Of a stretch of 64,000 nt of DNA, positions 26,407 through 35,319 are shown one piece after another. Within the stretch, counting starts at the first letter, position 1, and every line of letters begins with the position of its first letter. The position numbers and the translations under genes were made by a program. Source of the stretch: Algimonas ampicilliniresistens. GTDB taxonomy: Bacteria; Pseudomonadota; Alphaproteobacteria; Caulobacterales; Maricaulaceae. The notes beneath the pieces were generated by a model. The model saw only the letters and a list, made by a program, of their open reading frames with translations, did not search any database and had not been told where the DNA came from. The stretch spans positions 186,001 to 250,000 of the forward strand of contig NZ_BSNK01000002.1 in the NCBI RefSeq assembly GCF_030159955.1, written 5' to 3'.

Positions 26407-29400
26407 TTAAATGAAGGCTCCGTCGTCCACAATGAAGGTCGGGCCGTCCAGAGCGTCGCCGAAGTCAGAGTTCATCGGGTCGACCATATTAGTGGGGTCA
26501 GTTTGATGCCACGGGCTAACATAATCAGCGGAGAGAGATTGGAATTCATTGAGATCATACAGGCTCTGATCAGCTTGAATAAGTGAGAGATCATTGAACA
26601 TGTCATCCTCGCGGCTCGAAGCTTGGCTAAGATCACCATCACGACCAACACTCAGCGACGCAAAGACATCACCCCAAGACTGTTGATCACCAGATAACAA
26701 GCTGCCATCGACTACGAAATCAGCGCCTAACGCATCCAACAAATTGTCTGCGCGCGTCTCCAAGAGAGAGTCCCAAGCCTCGTCCTGAACCAGTTCACGG
26801 TCCATGACCTGAAAGAGGTCAGCTGACGCGATATGTATCGGCCCGTCTTGGAACCATAGAGCGTCCGCGGGCCGTTCGGCGATAACGGTATCATCGTCGA
26901 CTTTTTCTGCCACAGGGGGCGGCATCAAGGTCACGGTAACGCCGTCCTGAACCCGAACCGTCGCATTGCCGTCTGAGAAGCTATTGTAGGTTATTCCGCC
27001 CTCGACCACCTGAACCCCAGCCGTGAAATTACTCCCGGTCAGATCAACCGTGTCACCCGCATTGCCGATCACGTCGAGGGTCGCCCTACCGCCAGATCGC
27101 TCTTCGGTCAGGTCGAACACAGCGAGCGCGTCCAGCGTCAACGTATTGTTGCCAGAGCCAGTAATATCGAACACTTCGATCGAACCGAGCGAGGCGTTGC
27201 CTGGTCCGGTTGCGTCGAGATTGAGCCCCGCGCCGTCCAGCACCAGCGTGTCCACGCCCGTCCCGCCACGGATGTCGGCAAAGTCGAGGTTCGTGACCGT
27301 GATGCGATCATTGCCCGCCCCGCCGCGCACGACATCGCCTGTGGCAATTCCAGCAAAAGTATCGTTCCCGGCATTGCCGGTGAAATTGTCGGCTGCGCCT
27401 GTGCCGGCAGACGTGACTACGACTGTGCTCTCCGTCCCTGTCGTTCCGCCAAAGATGACGTAGCTTATGCCAGCGCGGAGGCCGCCATCATCAGAATACG
27501 GCGCACCGACAATCAGATCATCAAACCCATCACTATTCACGTCACCCGCAGAAAAGACAGAATGGCCAGCCCAATCATCCGCTGAATCGCCCTGAATGAT
27601 AAAGCCTTGCGACTCGGTTAGACCCGTTAGATCGATGACCTGACGCCCAGACCCATCCGCCGTACCAAAACCGCCCGCACCGCCAAACACAACATAGGCC
27701 TCGCCAGCAAAATCCCCTCCATCATCTCCCCAACGAGCGCCAATAATCAGATCATCAAACCCGTCGCCATTCACGTCACCCGCAGAACTGACGGAAAAAC
27801 CAGTCCGATCACCTATTGTGTCACCTTGGATGATAAAGCCCTGTAAGACTGTTAGGCTCGTTAGATCGATGACCTGACGCCCAGACCCATCCGCCGCACC
27901 AAAACCGCCTGCGCCGCCAAACACAACATAGGCCTCGCCGGCATTCTCGCCACCATCGTCGCCGCCCGGAGCGCCGACAACCAAATCGTCAAAACCATCA
28001 CCATTCACGTCACCTGCTGAACTAACTGAGGCGCCCGCATTATCAAGGTTCACATCACCTTGGATGATAAAGCCCTGTGAGACTGTTAGGCTGGTTAGAT
28101 CGATGACCTGACGCCCAGACCCATCCGCCGTACCAAAACCGCCTGCGCCGCCAAACACAACATAGGCCTCGCCGGCAAAAAAGCCTCCATCGCTGCCCTC
28201 ACGAACGCCGACAATGAGATCATCAAACCCGTCGCCATTCAAATCCCCCGCAGAGCTAACGGAATTGCCTGCTCTATCAAACGTCAAGTCGCCCTGAATG
28301 ATGAAGCCCTGTGAAGCTGTAAGGCTGGTTAGATCGATGACCTCACGCCCAGATCCATCCGCCGTCCCAAAACCGCCCGCGCCACCAAATACAACATAGG
28401 CCTCGCCAGCAAAATCCCCTCCATCGCCTCCAAAAGGAGCACTAACAATCAGATCATCAAACCCGTCGCCATTCACGTCACCCGCAGAACTGACGGAAAA
28501 ACCAGTCCGATCATTCGCTGAATCGCCCTGAATGATAAAGCCTTGCGACTCGGTTAGACCCGTTAGATCAATGACCTGACGCCCAGACCCATCCGCCGTA
28601 CCAAAACCGCCCGCGCCGCCAAATACAACATAGGCTTCGCCCGCACGGTTACCGCCACCATTGCCCGTAGATGCACCCGCAATCAAATAATCGCCAGTGG
28701 GTGCACCCACGATCAAATCATCAAATCCATCGCCATTCACATCCCCCGCGGAACTGACGGAACTGCCTGCTTGATCAAACGTCGAATCGCCCTGAATAAC
28801 AAAACCTTGGGACGATGTGAGGTTGGTCAGATCGATGACCTGACGCCCAGATCCATCCGTCGTACCAAAACCACCTGCGCCGCCAAACACAACATAGGCC
28901 TCGCCGGCATTCTCGCCACCATCGTCGCCGCCAGTAGCGCCGACAATCAAATCATCAAAACCATCACCATTCACATCCCCTGCTGAACTGACTGAGGCAC
29001 CCGAGAAATCAAGGCTCCCATCACCTTGGATAATGAAACCCTGCACTGCGTTGAGGGTTGTGAGGTCTGTGACCCGGGCCGGTTCCACGACATTCGTCAC
29101 TGTGATTGCCACGGCTTGATTGGTTTGTGCCACGCCGTCATCCGCAGTCACGACGATATCATAGACATTGTCGTTTCCACTATCGCCAGGGACCTCAAAA
29201 TCAGGGGCGACTTTGAACGTCACGACCCCGGAGTTCACGTCGATATTAAATAGCGTCGCATCCACACCGGATAGACTGAAGGAAATTTGATTGCCGTCGG
29301 CATCCGTCACACTTGAGGTATAGGCGGACGTCTGATTCTCAGTCACCGCGACCGTCGCACCCGACAGGAACGTCGGCGCACTATCATTCTCGTTTATCAC

Positions 29401-32226
29401 CGAAATCGAGACAGACTGGTCCGTCTGGTTTGCCCCATCATTGGCCGTAACCACGATGTCATAAACATTGTTGCCGCCCGCATCACTGGGCGTCTCGAAA
29501 TCAGGTGCCGTTTTGAAGGTCACGACGCCGGAGTTCACGTCAATGTTGAACAGAGCCGCATCTGTACCGGATAGACTGTAAGTTCGAGCCCCGCCGTCCG
29601 CATCCGTGGTGATCGCTGTATAGGCCGCTGTCTGGTTTTCAAGCACAGACGCAGTTGTGCCGGATGTAAAGGCCGGAGCCTCGTCGTTCAGGTCCGTCAC
29701 CGTGATCGCGACCGCTTGATCAGTCTGATTCACCCCATCATTGGCCGTAACCACGATGTCATAAACATTGTTGCCGCCCGTATCGCCGGGCGTCTCAAAA
29801 TCAGGCGCCTCCTTGAACGTCACGACGCCGGAGTTCACGTCTATATTGAACAGCGCCGCATCTGTGCCGGAGAGGCTGTAGGTTCGAGCCTCACCATCAA
29901 CATCCGTGGTGATCGCCGTATAGGCCGCCCCAGTGCCGTTTTCAGCGAAGGATGCTGATGCCCCAGATGTAAAAATCGGCGCATTCACATTCTCTTCGAC
30001 ATCCGTAACCGTAATCGCAACAGTTTGATTGGTCTGCGCCGCGCCGTCATCTGCGGTCACGACGATGTCATAAACATTGTCCCCGTCCGCATCACCGGGG
30101 GCCTCAAAGTCGGGCGCGACCTTGAACGTGACGACCCCGTTCGCGTCGATGTTAAACAGCGCGAAATCCGCGCCTGAGAGGCTGTAGTAGATCTGATTGC
30201 CGTCTGCGTCCGTCGCGCTCGCTGTATAAGCGGACGTTTGGTTCTCTGCCACAGACGCAGTCGCGCCCGAGCTAAACACGGGCGCATTATCATTCCCACC
30301 AACGACTGAGATGACGACTGATTGATCGGCCGTATTGATGCCGTCGCTGGCCGTGACGATCACGTCATAGATATTATTCCCGCCATCATCCGCTGGGACC
30401 TCAAAATCAGGCGCGGCCTTAAACGTCACAGCCCCCGTCGCTGCATCAATGTTGAACAGCGCTGCATCGACCCCTGATAGCGCGTAAGTGAGCGTGTCGC
30501 CTTCAACGTCTGTAGCTTGCGCCGTGAAGGCGGCTGTCTGGCCTTCGGTCAAAACCGCCGACGCGGCAGACGTAAAGACCGGGGCAATATCATTCACATT
30601 CGTGACGGTGATGGCCACAGACTGGTTGGTCGAATTGATGCCGTCGCTCGCCGTGACGATCACGTCATAGGCGTTGTTCCCATCGACATCACCCGGCGCT
30701 TCGAAGTCAGGGGCCGTTTTGAAAGTGACAACACCGGTCGCCGCGTCGATATTGAATAGGGCTGCGTCCGCGCCCGACAAACTATAGGTGAGCGTAACGC
30801 CTTCAGCGTCCGTTGCGCTCGCCGTAAAGGCAGAGTTTTGGTTCTCTGCCACAGACGCTGTTGCACTCGACGTGAAGACAGGCGCTTCGTTGCGATAGAT
30901 AAAGTCACTGACTGACAAATCGGCCGCGGTGATGTTGGACAAAACGAAGAACCCGCCTTCGCCATTGGAAATAATCACCTGGCTATTGCCGTTGGCATCC
31001 ACATTATCTTGAGCGCTCGCAATCAGAGCATTGAAGTCCGTAACTGATGCGGACAGTTCGATCTTATCGATGCCAAGTTGGAAATCCAAAATACGGTCAA
31101 TGCCCGTTCCGGCCTGATAGAACACATCCGCGCCCGTGCCGCCCAGCACGATGTTATCGCCATTCCCGCCCGTGATCCGGTCATTTCCGGCTAGGCCGTT
31201 GACCACATCATTGCCGTCGCCTCCGTCGAGCGTATCATTACCGGACACATCGGCGATCACGTCATCGCCGGCGCCTCCGCGCAGCGTATCATTACCCGCA
31301 CCGCCAAAGATGGTGTCGCTGCCGTCGCCCCCATCAACAAAGTCATCGCCGCCAAACGCATAAATGACGTCATTATCGGCCCCGCCATAAATAGCGTCAT
31401 TCCCGTCTTCCGTGATCAGCACATCAATGCCTGCGCCGCCGATCAGCGTATTATTGCCAGAGCCTCCAAAAATTGTGTCATTGCCAGAGCCACCGTCAAT
31501 CGCATCATCGCCCGCTTCGCCGTAGATCACATCGTCGCCCGCGCCCGCGAGGACCGTGTCGTTGCCGTCACCCATGATGAGCACATCAACTCCGGCCCCG
31601 CCGTCGGCCTGATCGTTCCCAGCGCCGCCAAAAATAGTGTCGCTACCATCACCGCCATAGATGATGTCATCGCCGTCTTGGCCGTATGCCGTGTCATTGC
31701 CGTCGCCGAGGGTCATCGTGTCATTGCCCGCCCCACCGACGAGAACGTCAGCATCAGCGCCGCCATCGAGAATATCATCGCCGTCACCGCCGAACAGACG
31801 GTCAATGCCGCCTTCGCCGTAAAGTTGGTCATCCCCATCTTGGCCGTAAATAATATCGTCGCCGTCACCGCCAAAGACGATGTCGTCACCGCCCCGCATA
31901 ACGAGGCCGTCATTGCCGCCCAGACCATAGATGATGTCAGCGCCCTCAGAGAAGCCTGAGGAGTCGGCCCCCTGCGTCAGGTTCGTGCCAGCCAGCCCCG
32001 TCGGCGGCGTCGGTTGGGGTGGCAGTGTTATCGTGGGCGGCGTCGGCAGGCCCGTAGCCGATGAAAGCAGTGGAAGCTGGTTCCCAAGGGGTTCAATATC
32101 TAACAATTTCAAATCTGGGGAGACCGACTCGACCCGTTGGTGTTTCTCCAATACCGATCGATCAAAGAATTCGGAATTGTCGAAAATCATTGCGGATCCA
32201 GCCCCTAAACTCCCCGCGTTTTGCAC
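26407..32226 (-). CDS. Giant RTX / cadherin-like / FG-GAP surface protein
   Basis: 1939 residues from a GTG at 32226; the ATG at 32190 (12 residues later) is an alternative start. There is no signal peptide, as expected for type I secretion. Order: N-terminal about 80 residues; RTX calcium-binding nonapeptides (about 85-360, many GGxGxDxxx units such as GGDGDDIIYG); a short linker; six cadherin-like repeats of about 100 residues (445-1050), each with SLSG and ALFNID, DFExP; seven FG-GAP repeats (1050-1600) with DVNGDGFDDLIVG; a beta-rich domain; an acidic C-terminal about 165 residues. It probably binds Ca2+ and mediates adhesion or biofilm. No HlyB/HlyD genes are seen beside it. Confidence 0.88.
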   Translation of the reverse strand: MQNAGSLGAGSAMIFDNSEFFDRSVLEKHQRVESVSPDLKLLDIEPLGNQLPLLSSATGLPTPPTITLPPQPTPPTGLAGTNLTQGADSSGFSEGADIIYGLGGNDGLVMRGGDDIVFGGDGDDIIYGQDGDDQLYGEGGIDRLFGGDGDDILDGGADADVLVGGAGNDTMTLGDGNDTAYGQDGDDIIYGGDGSDTIFGGAGNDQADGGAGVDVLIMGDGNDTVLAGAGDDVIYGEAGDDAIDGGSGNDTIFGGSGNNTLIGGAGIDVLITEDGNDAIYGGADNDVIYAFGGDDFVDGGDGSDTIFGGAGNDTLRGGAGDDVIADVSGNDTLDGGDGNDVVNGLAGNDRITGGNGDNIVLGGTGADVFYQAGTGIDRILDFQLGIDKIELSASVTDFNALIASAQDNVDANGNSQVIISNGEGGFFVLSNITAADLSVSDFIYRNEAPVFTSSATASVAENQNSAFTASATDAEGVTLTYSLSGADAALFNIDAATGVVTFKTAPDFEAPGDVDGNNAYDVIVTASDGINSTNQSVAITVTNVNDIAPVFTSAASAVLTEGQTAAFTAQATDVEGDTLTYALSGVDAALFNIDAATGAVTFKAAPDFEVPADDGGNNIYDVIVTASDGINTADQSVVISVVGGNDNAPVFSSGATASVAENQTSAYTASATDADGNQIYYSLSGADFALFNIDANGVVTFKVAPDFEAPGDADGDNVYDIVVTADDGAAQTNQTVAITVTDVEENVNAPIFTSGASASFAENGTGAAYTAITTDVDGEARTYSLSGTDAALFNIDVNSGVVTFKEAPDFETPGDTGGNNVYDIVVTANDGVNQTDQAVAITVTDLNDEAPAFTSGTTASVLENQTAAYTAITTDADGGARTYSLSGTDAALFNIDVNSGVVTFKTAPDFETPSDAGGNNVYDIVVTANDGANQTDQSVSISVINENDSAPTFLSGATVAVTENQTSAYTSSVTDADGNQISFSLSGVDATLFNIDVNSGVVTFKVAPDFEVPGDSGNDNVYDIVVTADDGVAQTNQAVAITVTNVVEPARVTDLTTLNAVQGFIIQGDGSLDFSGASVSSAGDVNGDGFDDLIVGATGGDDGGENAGEAYVVFGGAGGFGTTDGSGRQVIDLTNLTSSQGFVIQGDSTFDQAGSSVSSAGDVNGDGFDDLIVGAPTGDYLIAGASTGNGGGNRAGEAYVVFGGAGGFGTADGSGRQVIDLTGLTESQGFIIQGDSANDRTGFSVSSAGDVNGDGFDDLIVSAPFGGDGGDFAGEAYVVFGGAGGFGTADGSGREVIDLTSLTASQGFIIQGDLTFDRAGNSVSSAGDLNGDGFDDLIVGVREGSDGGFFAGEAYVVFGGAGGFGTADGSGRQVIDLTSLTVSQGFIIQGDVNLDNAGASVSSAGDVNGDGFDDLVVGAPGGDDGGENAGEAYVVFGGAGGFGAADGSGRQVIDLTSLTVLQGFIIQGDTIGDRTGFSVSSAGDVNGDGFDDLIIGARWGDDGGDFAGEAYVVFGGAGGFGTADGSGRQVIDLTGLTESQGFIIQGDSADDWAGHSVFSAGDVNSDGFDDLIVGAPYSDDGGLRAGISYVIFGGTTGTESTVVVTSAGTGAADNFTGNAGNDTFAGIATGDVVRGGAGNDRITVTNLDFADIRGGTGVDTLVLDGAGLNLDATGPGNASLGSIEVFDITGSGNNTLTLDALAVFDLTEERSGGRATLDVIGNAGDTVDLTGSNFTAGVQVVEGGITYNSFSDGNATVRVQDGVTVTLMPPPVAEKVDDDTVIAERPADALWFQDGPIHIASADLFQVMDRELVQDEAWDSLLETRADNLLDALGADFVVDGSLLSGDQQSWGDVFASLSVGRDGDLSQASSREDDMFNDLSLIQADQSLYDLNEFQSLSADYVSPWHQTDPTNMVDPMNSDFGDALDGPTFIVDDGAFI
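27430..29075 (-). repeat. Seven FG-GAP coding repeats, period about 234 bp
   Basis: Units of about 78 residues recur seven times, each with SAGDVNGDGFDDLIVGA, GEAYVVFGGAGGFG and QVIDLTSLT, ASQGFIIQGD. DNA identity between neighbouring units is high, while the first and last units differ more. Such near-identical tandem repeats are prone to copy-number change by recombination. FG-GAP units are the blades of integrin-like beta-propellers; seven is the canonical propeller number. Confidence 0.85.
29080..30890 (-). repeat. Six cadherin-like coding repeats, period about 300 bp
   Basis: Units of about 100 residues beginning APVFTSGA-like and containing YSLSG.DAALFNID, GVVTFK.APDFE and YDIVVTA.DG are repeated six times. 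They are similar rather than identical, older than the FG-GAP repeats by divergence. Cadherin-like repeats bind calcium between domains and form stiff rods on surface proteins. Confidence 0.82.
31130..31965 (-). repeat. RTX nonapeptide repeat array (27-bp period)
   Basis: Around thirty GGxGxD-type nonapeptides follow one another in the N-terminal region of the protein. They form calcium-binding beta-rolls on secretion. Having this array near the N-terminus is unusual because RTX arrays are normally near the C-terminal secretion signal. Confidence 0.85.
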
Positions 32227-32583
32227 GGAAGGGGGAGCCTTTTTACACCTTATGAGTGTATACCCATATCAACATCGTCTTCCAGCACAACGATTCTTCG
32301 AATAAATTCAGAGGCCCCACCCTAGCCCATTCGAAACGTCAAATGCCCGACTCTGGGTTCGCCGATCTGCCTAGCAGCAGATCTTGGACGGCAGATTTCA
32401 CGACGCCCGCAACATCTGCGAAACTGCGCGCCAAGAGAGCACAAAGACTATCCATAGGATTTGAAACATCGTAGTGCCGCGTCTCACGGCCTGTTACTCT
32501 GAGTTGGCCATACAGATCGGCGCCGTCGATCATGCCCCGGCCGATCAGGATGTTCCTCTTGGCCCATCTGACAGACTGTCCCC
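32227..32583. other. Divergent intergenic region, no gene supported
   Basis: A 357-base gap separates the reverse RTX gene and the forward helicase gene, so it should carry both promoters. A reverse frame (32339-32647) would overlap the helicase start and has no recognisable domain. No clear promoter pair or operator was identified by eye. Confidence 0.4.
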
Positions 32584-34542
32584 ATGTCCAATATATCTCA
32601 CGTGCATCCTGCGCTCGCCTCTGCTTTGCAAAAAAAGGGGTACGCAACGCTTACTCAGGTTCAGGACGCTGTTCTGGATCCAAAACTGCAAGATCAAGAT
32701 TTGCTTGTCTCGGCCCAGACGGGGTCAGGAAAAACTGTTGCGTTTGGTCTGACCATGGCCTCGACTTTGCTCGGCGACGCGGAAAGCTTTCTGCGTGCCG
32801 ACGCGCCGCTGGCCCTCTGTATTGCCCCAACTCGCGAACTCGCGATGCAAGTTAAACGTGAGCTGGATTGGCTCTACAAAGACGCTGGAGCCAAGACAGT
32901 TTCCTGTGTCGGGGGCATGGATGCGCGTACAGAACGTGCAGCCCTACAACGCGGCGCGCATATCGTCGTCGGCACCCCCGGTCGTTTGTGTGATCATATC
33001 AATCGCGGTGCATTGGATCTGTCTGAGCTGAAAGCTGTTGCCTTGGACGAAGCGGATGAGATGCTAAAAATGGGATTCCGAGAGGAACTGGAAATCATCT
33101 TGAACGCCTCACCGGCGGAACGCCGAACGCTTATGTTCTCAGCTACAGTCCCAAAGACAATTTTGGGCATGACAAAGAAATATCAACGTGATGCCGTGCG
33201 GGTAAATACGGCCGCCGAAGCTAAGCAACATTTGGATATCGATTACAAAGCGATGAGCGTCGCCAATGTGGACCGCGAAAATGCGATCATCAATGTCTTG
33301 CGTTATTACGATGCCAAAAATGCGATCGTTTTTGGCGACACACGAATTGCGGTAAATCGTATGACTCAGCGTTTCAACAATCGTGGTTTCTCTGTTGTAA
33401 CTTTATCCGGCGAGCTGTCGCAAGCGGAACGTAGCAACGCCATACAAGCGCTTCGAGATGGTCGCGCACAAGTCTGTGTCGCCACCGATGTCGCAGCACG
33501 AGGTCTCGATCTTCCGGATTTGGAACTCGTCATTCATGCGGATGTGCCGCGCAATCGCGAAGCTCTTTTGCACCGGAGTGGCCGAACAGGTCGGGCGGGT
33601 CGCAAGGGCGTATCTGCGCTCATCGTCGCGCCAAGTCGCCGTCGAAATGCGGAGCGCCTGCTTCAAGACGCGGGTATCACAGCGGAATGGTGTGAAGCGC
33701 CAAGCGCGGATGCCATTATCGCCAAGGATAATGAACGACTTCTCGACAATATGGCGCTCGACACGGAGATCACGGATGAAGAGCGGACTTTGGTGGCCCG
33801 TTTGCTCAAAGCGCATTCGCCGGAACATATTGCGACAGCCTTTATCCGTCAGTACCGGATGGGACAGTCCGCACCCGAAGATCTACTGCCTGCAAATCAT
33901 AAGCCTAGTAAATCCGGTCCTGATGCACGGTCATCCGGGCCCAGAGAAGATTTCGATGATGGCGTCTGGTTCTCCCTGAATGTCGGCCGCAAGCAAAACG
34001 CTGAACCCAAATGGATTCTGCCAATGCTCCTCAAATCGGGCGGTTTGAAAAAAGGAGAAATCGGCGCGATCAAGATCACAGACAGGGAGACCTTTATAGA
34101 GCTGGCGCCAAAAGGTGTTGAGCGCTTTTTAGAGACCATTGGTCCCAATATGAAAATCGAGGCGGCCATCACCGTGTCGCGTGTCGAGGGCAAACCGAAC
34201 CTGTCACGACCGACGGAAAACCGCGCCCCTCGTGACCGAAATACGAAAGGTGGGCGAAGCGGCAAAGCACCTTATGGCGACTCCCGAAAACCACGTGGCA
34301 ACAAAAACAACGCTAGTCAGGACGAAAAAACCTCACGCGAAAAAACCACGCCAAAGACCATGTCAAATCATGATGAGGGCACATTCAAACGCAAATCCCG
34401 CAAAACCGTGAGCGGCGATACGCCGGGATCAGGGAAACCGAAAAAACCACACAAGAAAAAACTCGCCCGTGCCGCCGCTCTGAAAGCAAAAGGCGGCGTC
34501 AAAAAGGGTGAACGGAAAAACACACGACGAAAGAAGACATAG
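32584..34542 (+). CDS. DEAD-box ATP-dependent RNA helicase
   Basis: 652 residues. Conserved motifs in order: AQTGSGKT (about 41-48), PTRELA, GTPGRLCDH, DEAD in LDEADEMLKMGF, SAT (MFSATVPKT), then ATDVAARGLDLP and HRSGRTGRAGR of the second helicase domain. The C-terminal part (about 450-520) resembles the DbpA-type RNA-binding domain (KGEIGAIKITDRETFIELAPKGVERFLE), followed by a long Lys/Arg-rich tail (about 545-652), as in CsdA/DeaD-type helicases. It probably unwinds structured RNA in ribosome assembly, decay or cold adaptation. No operon partner is evident. Confidence 0.92.
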   Translation: MSNISHVHPALASALQKKGYATLTQVQDAVLDPKLQDQDLLVSAQTGSGKTVAFGLTMASTLLGDAESFLRADAPLALCIAPTRELAMQVKRELDWLYKDAGAKTVSCVGGMDARTERAALQRGAHIVVGTPGRLCDHINRGALDLSELKAVALDEADEMLKMGFREELEIILNASPAERRTLMFSATVPKTILGMTKKYQRDAVRVNTAAEAKQHLDIDYKAMSVANVDRENAIINVLRYYDAKNAIVFGDTRIAVNRMTQRFNNRGFSVVTLSGELSQAERSNAIQALRDGRAQVCVATDVAARGLDLPDLELVIHADVPRNREALLHRSGRTGRAGRKGVSALIVAPSRRRNAERLLQDAGITAEWCEAPSADAIIAKDNERLLDNMALDTEITDEERTLVARLLKAHSPEHIATAFIRQYRMGQSAPEDLLPANHKPSKSGPDARSSGPREDFDDGVWFSLNVGRKQNAEPKWILPMLLKSGGLKKGEIGAIKITDRETFIELAPKGVERFLETIGPNMKIEAAITVSRVEGKPNLSRPTENRAPRDRNTKGGRSGKAPYGDSRKPRGNKNNASQDEKTSREKTTPKTMSNHDEGTFKRKSRKTVSGDTPGSGKPKKPHKKKLARAAALKAKGGVKKGERKNTRRKKT

Positions 34543-34548
34543 TTGCCG

Positions 34549-34567
34549 AGGACGGGATAACCGTCCT
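34549..34567 (+). terminator. Hairpin after the RNA helicase gene
   Basis: AGGACGG (34549-34555), loop GATAA, CCGTCCT (34561-34567), starting 6 bases after the stop at 34542. The arms are perfect, but no T tract follows, so factor-independent termination would be weak. It may stabilise the transcript end. The rest of 34543-34780 shows only the promoter of the next gene. Confidence 0.4.
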
Positions 34568-34699
34568 GAAACGCCTTGCTGATCATAAAGTTGAAGCGCT
34601 CGCTGATTCATCGCTCCAGAAAGGTCCGCCGGAGTGGTTTCGTCTGCATGTCGTCTAATCGACTTCCTGATGAAACAGAATGACGAAATCGCGGTGCAA

Positions 34700-34727
34700 T
34701 TGACACTTAGTTAATTTGGGTTAACAT
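34700..34727 (+). promoter_or_regulatory. Sigma-70-like promoter for the small membrane protein
   Basis: TTGACA at 34700-34705 and TAACAT at 34722-34727 with a 16-base spacer. The -10 matches four of six consensus bases. It is followed by a Shine-Dalgarno AAGGGGAAG at 34769-34777, which supports the TTG start at 34781. Inferred from sequence. Confidence 0.45.
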
Positions 34728-34780
34728 TCAGCTTATCTGACGCATAATAATACGCGCAGATAACAAAGAAGGGGAAGATT

Positions 34781-35101
34781 TTGTCTATAGCAAAAATTGT
34801 TTGGCTCGTGAGCGCACTGGCTGCCGTGGCTCTGAGTTTTGTGGATACCGGATATGATCCGGCTATTTTAGCGGTTCTGGGACTGGCGAGCGGTTGGTTC
34901 TTGGATTTGGAACATCGACGTGGCGTCATTATTGCGGCGATTTTCTTAATGGCAGGTGGTGCAGCGTCCTTGAACGGCATTCCGGGCATTGGTGAGTATC
35001 TTGGTGCTATTCTCGTCGGCCTTGGCGCTGTGTTTAGTGGCGCGTCCGTGATGGCAATTGTTCGCACATTGGTCGAACGTATTGTCCCAGGCGGAAAATA
35101 A
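34781..35101 (+). CDS. Small hydrophobic membrane protein, TTG start
   Basis: 106 residues starting with TTG at 34781; the strong Shine-Dalgarno AAGGGG lies 6 bases upstream, which decides this start. It has three to four hydrophobic segments (about 3-20, 27-42, 48-66, 73-95) separated by short loops such as DLEHRRGV. No family was recognised. A single-gene transcript is likely, because a promoter-like pair lies upstream and a strong hairpin downstream. Function unknown. Confidence 0.7.
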   Translation: MSIAKIVWLVSALAAVALSFVDTGYDPAILAVLGLASGWFLDLEHRRGVIIAAIFLMAGGAASLNGIPGIGEYLGAILVGLGAVFSGASVMAIVRTLVERIVPGGK

Positions 35102-35191
35102 TCGCTGTTACTAAAGCGAACAATGGCGCTTTAATGGGCTGAAATCTTTTCTGAGACACGCCCATTGAAGAAATGATTTTAGGCATTGTTA

Positions 35192-35217
35192 GAGAGAGTC
35201 GGTCTGCCGACTCTCTC
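35192..35217 (+). terminator. Perfect 11-bp hairpin, probable terminator
   Basis: GAGAGAGTCGG (35192-35202), loop TCTG, CCGACTCTCTC (35207-35217), then ACATGCTCCTTTTT. The T tract starts a few bases late, but the stem is long and perfect. It lies 90 bases after the small membrane protein and may terminate its transcript. The rest of 35102-35319 is not supported as coding. Confidence 0.55.
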
Positions 35218-35319
35218 ACATGCTCCTTTTTAATACCCGTCAGCTCGGACAGACCTGCCATTATCTCTGTCATGCGATATCACCGAAACTGACATCTATC
35301 CCTCCCCATCTGCACTGTT

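Noticed and set aside
32339-32647. A 102-residue reverse frame overlapping the RNA helicase start
   Set aside because: It runs into the helicase coding region antisense to it and has no domain; the gap is better explained as a promoter region.
35034-35273. A 79-residue reverse frame over the end of the small membrane protein gene
   Set aside because: It covers a perfect hairpin and the end of a well-supported gene, and has no Shine-Dalgarno or family resemblance.
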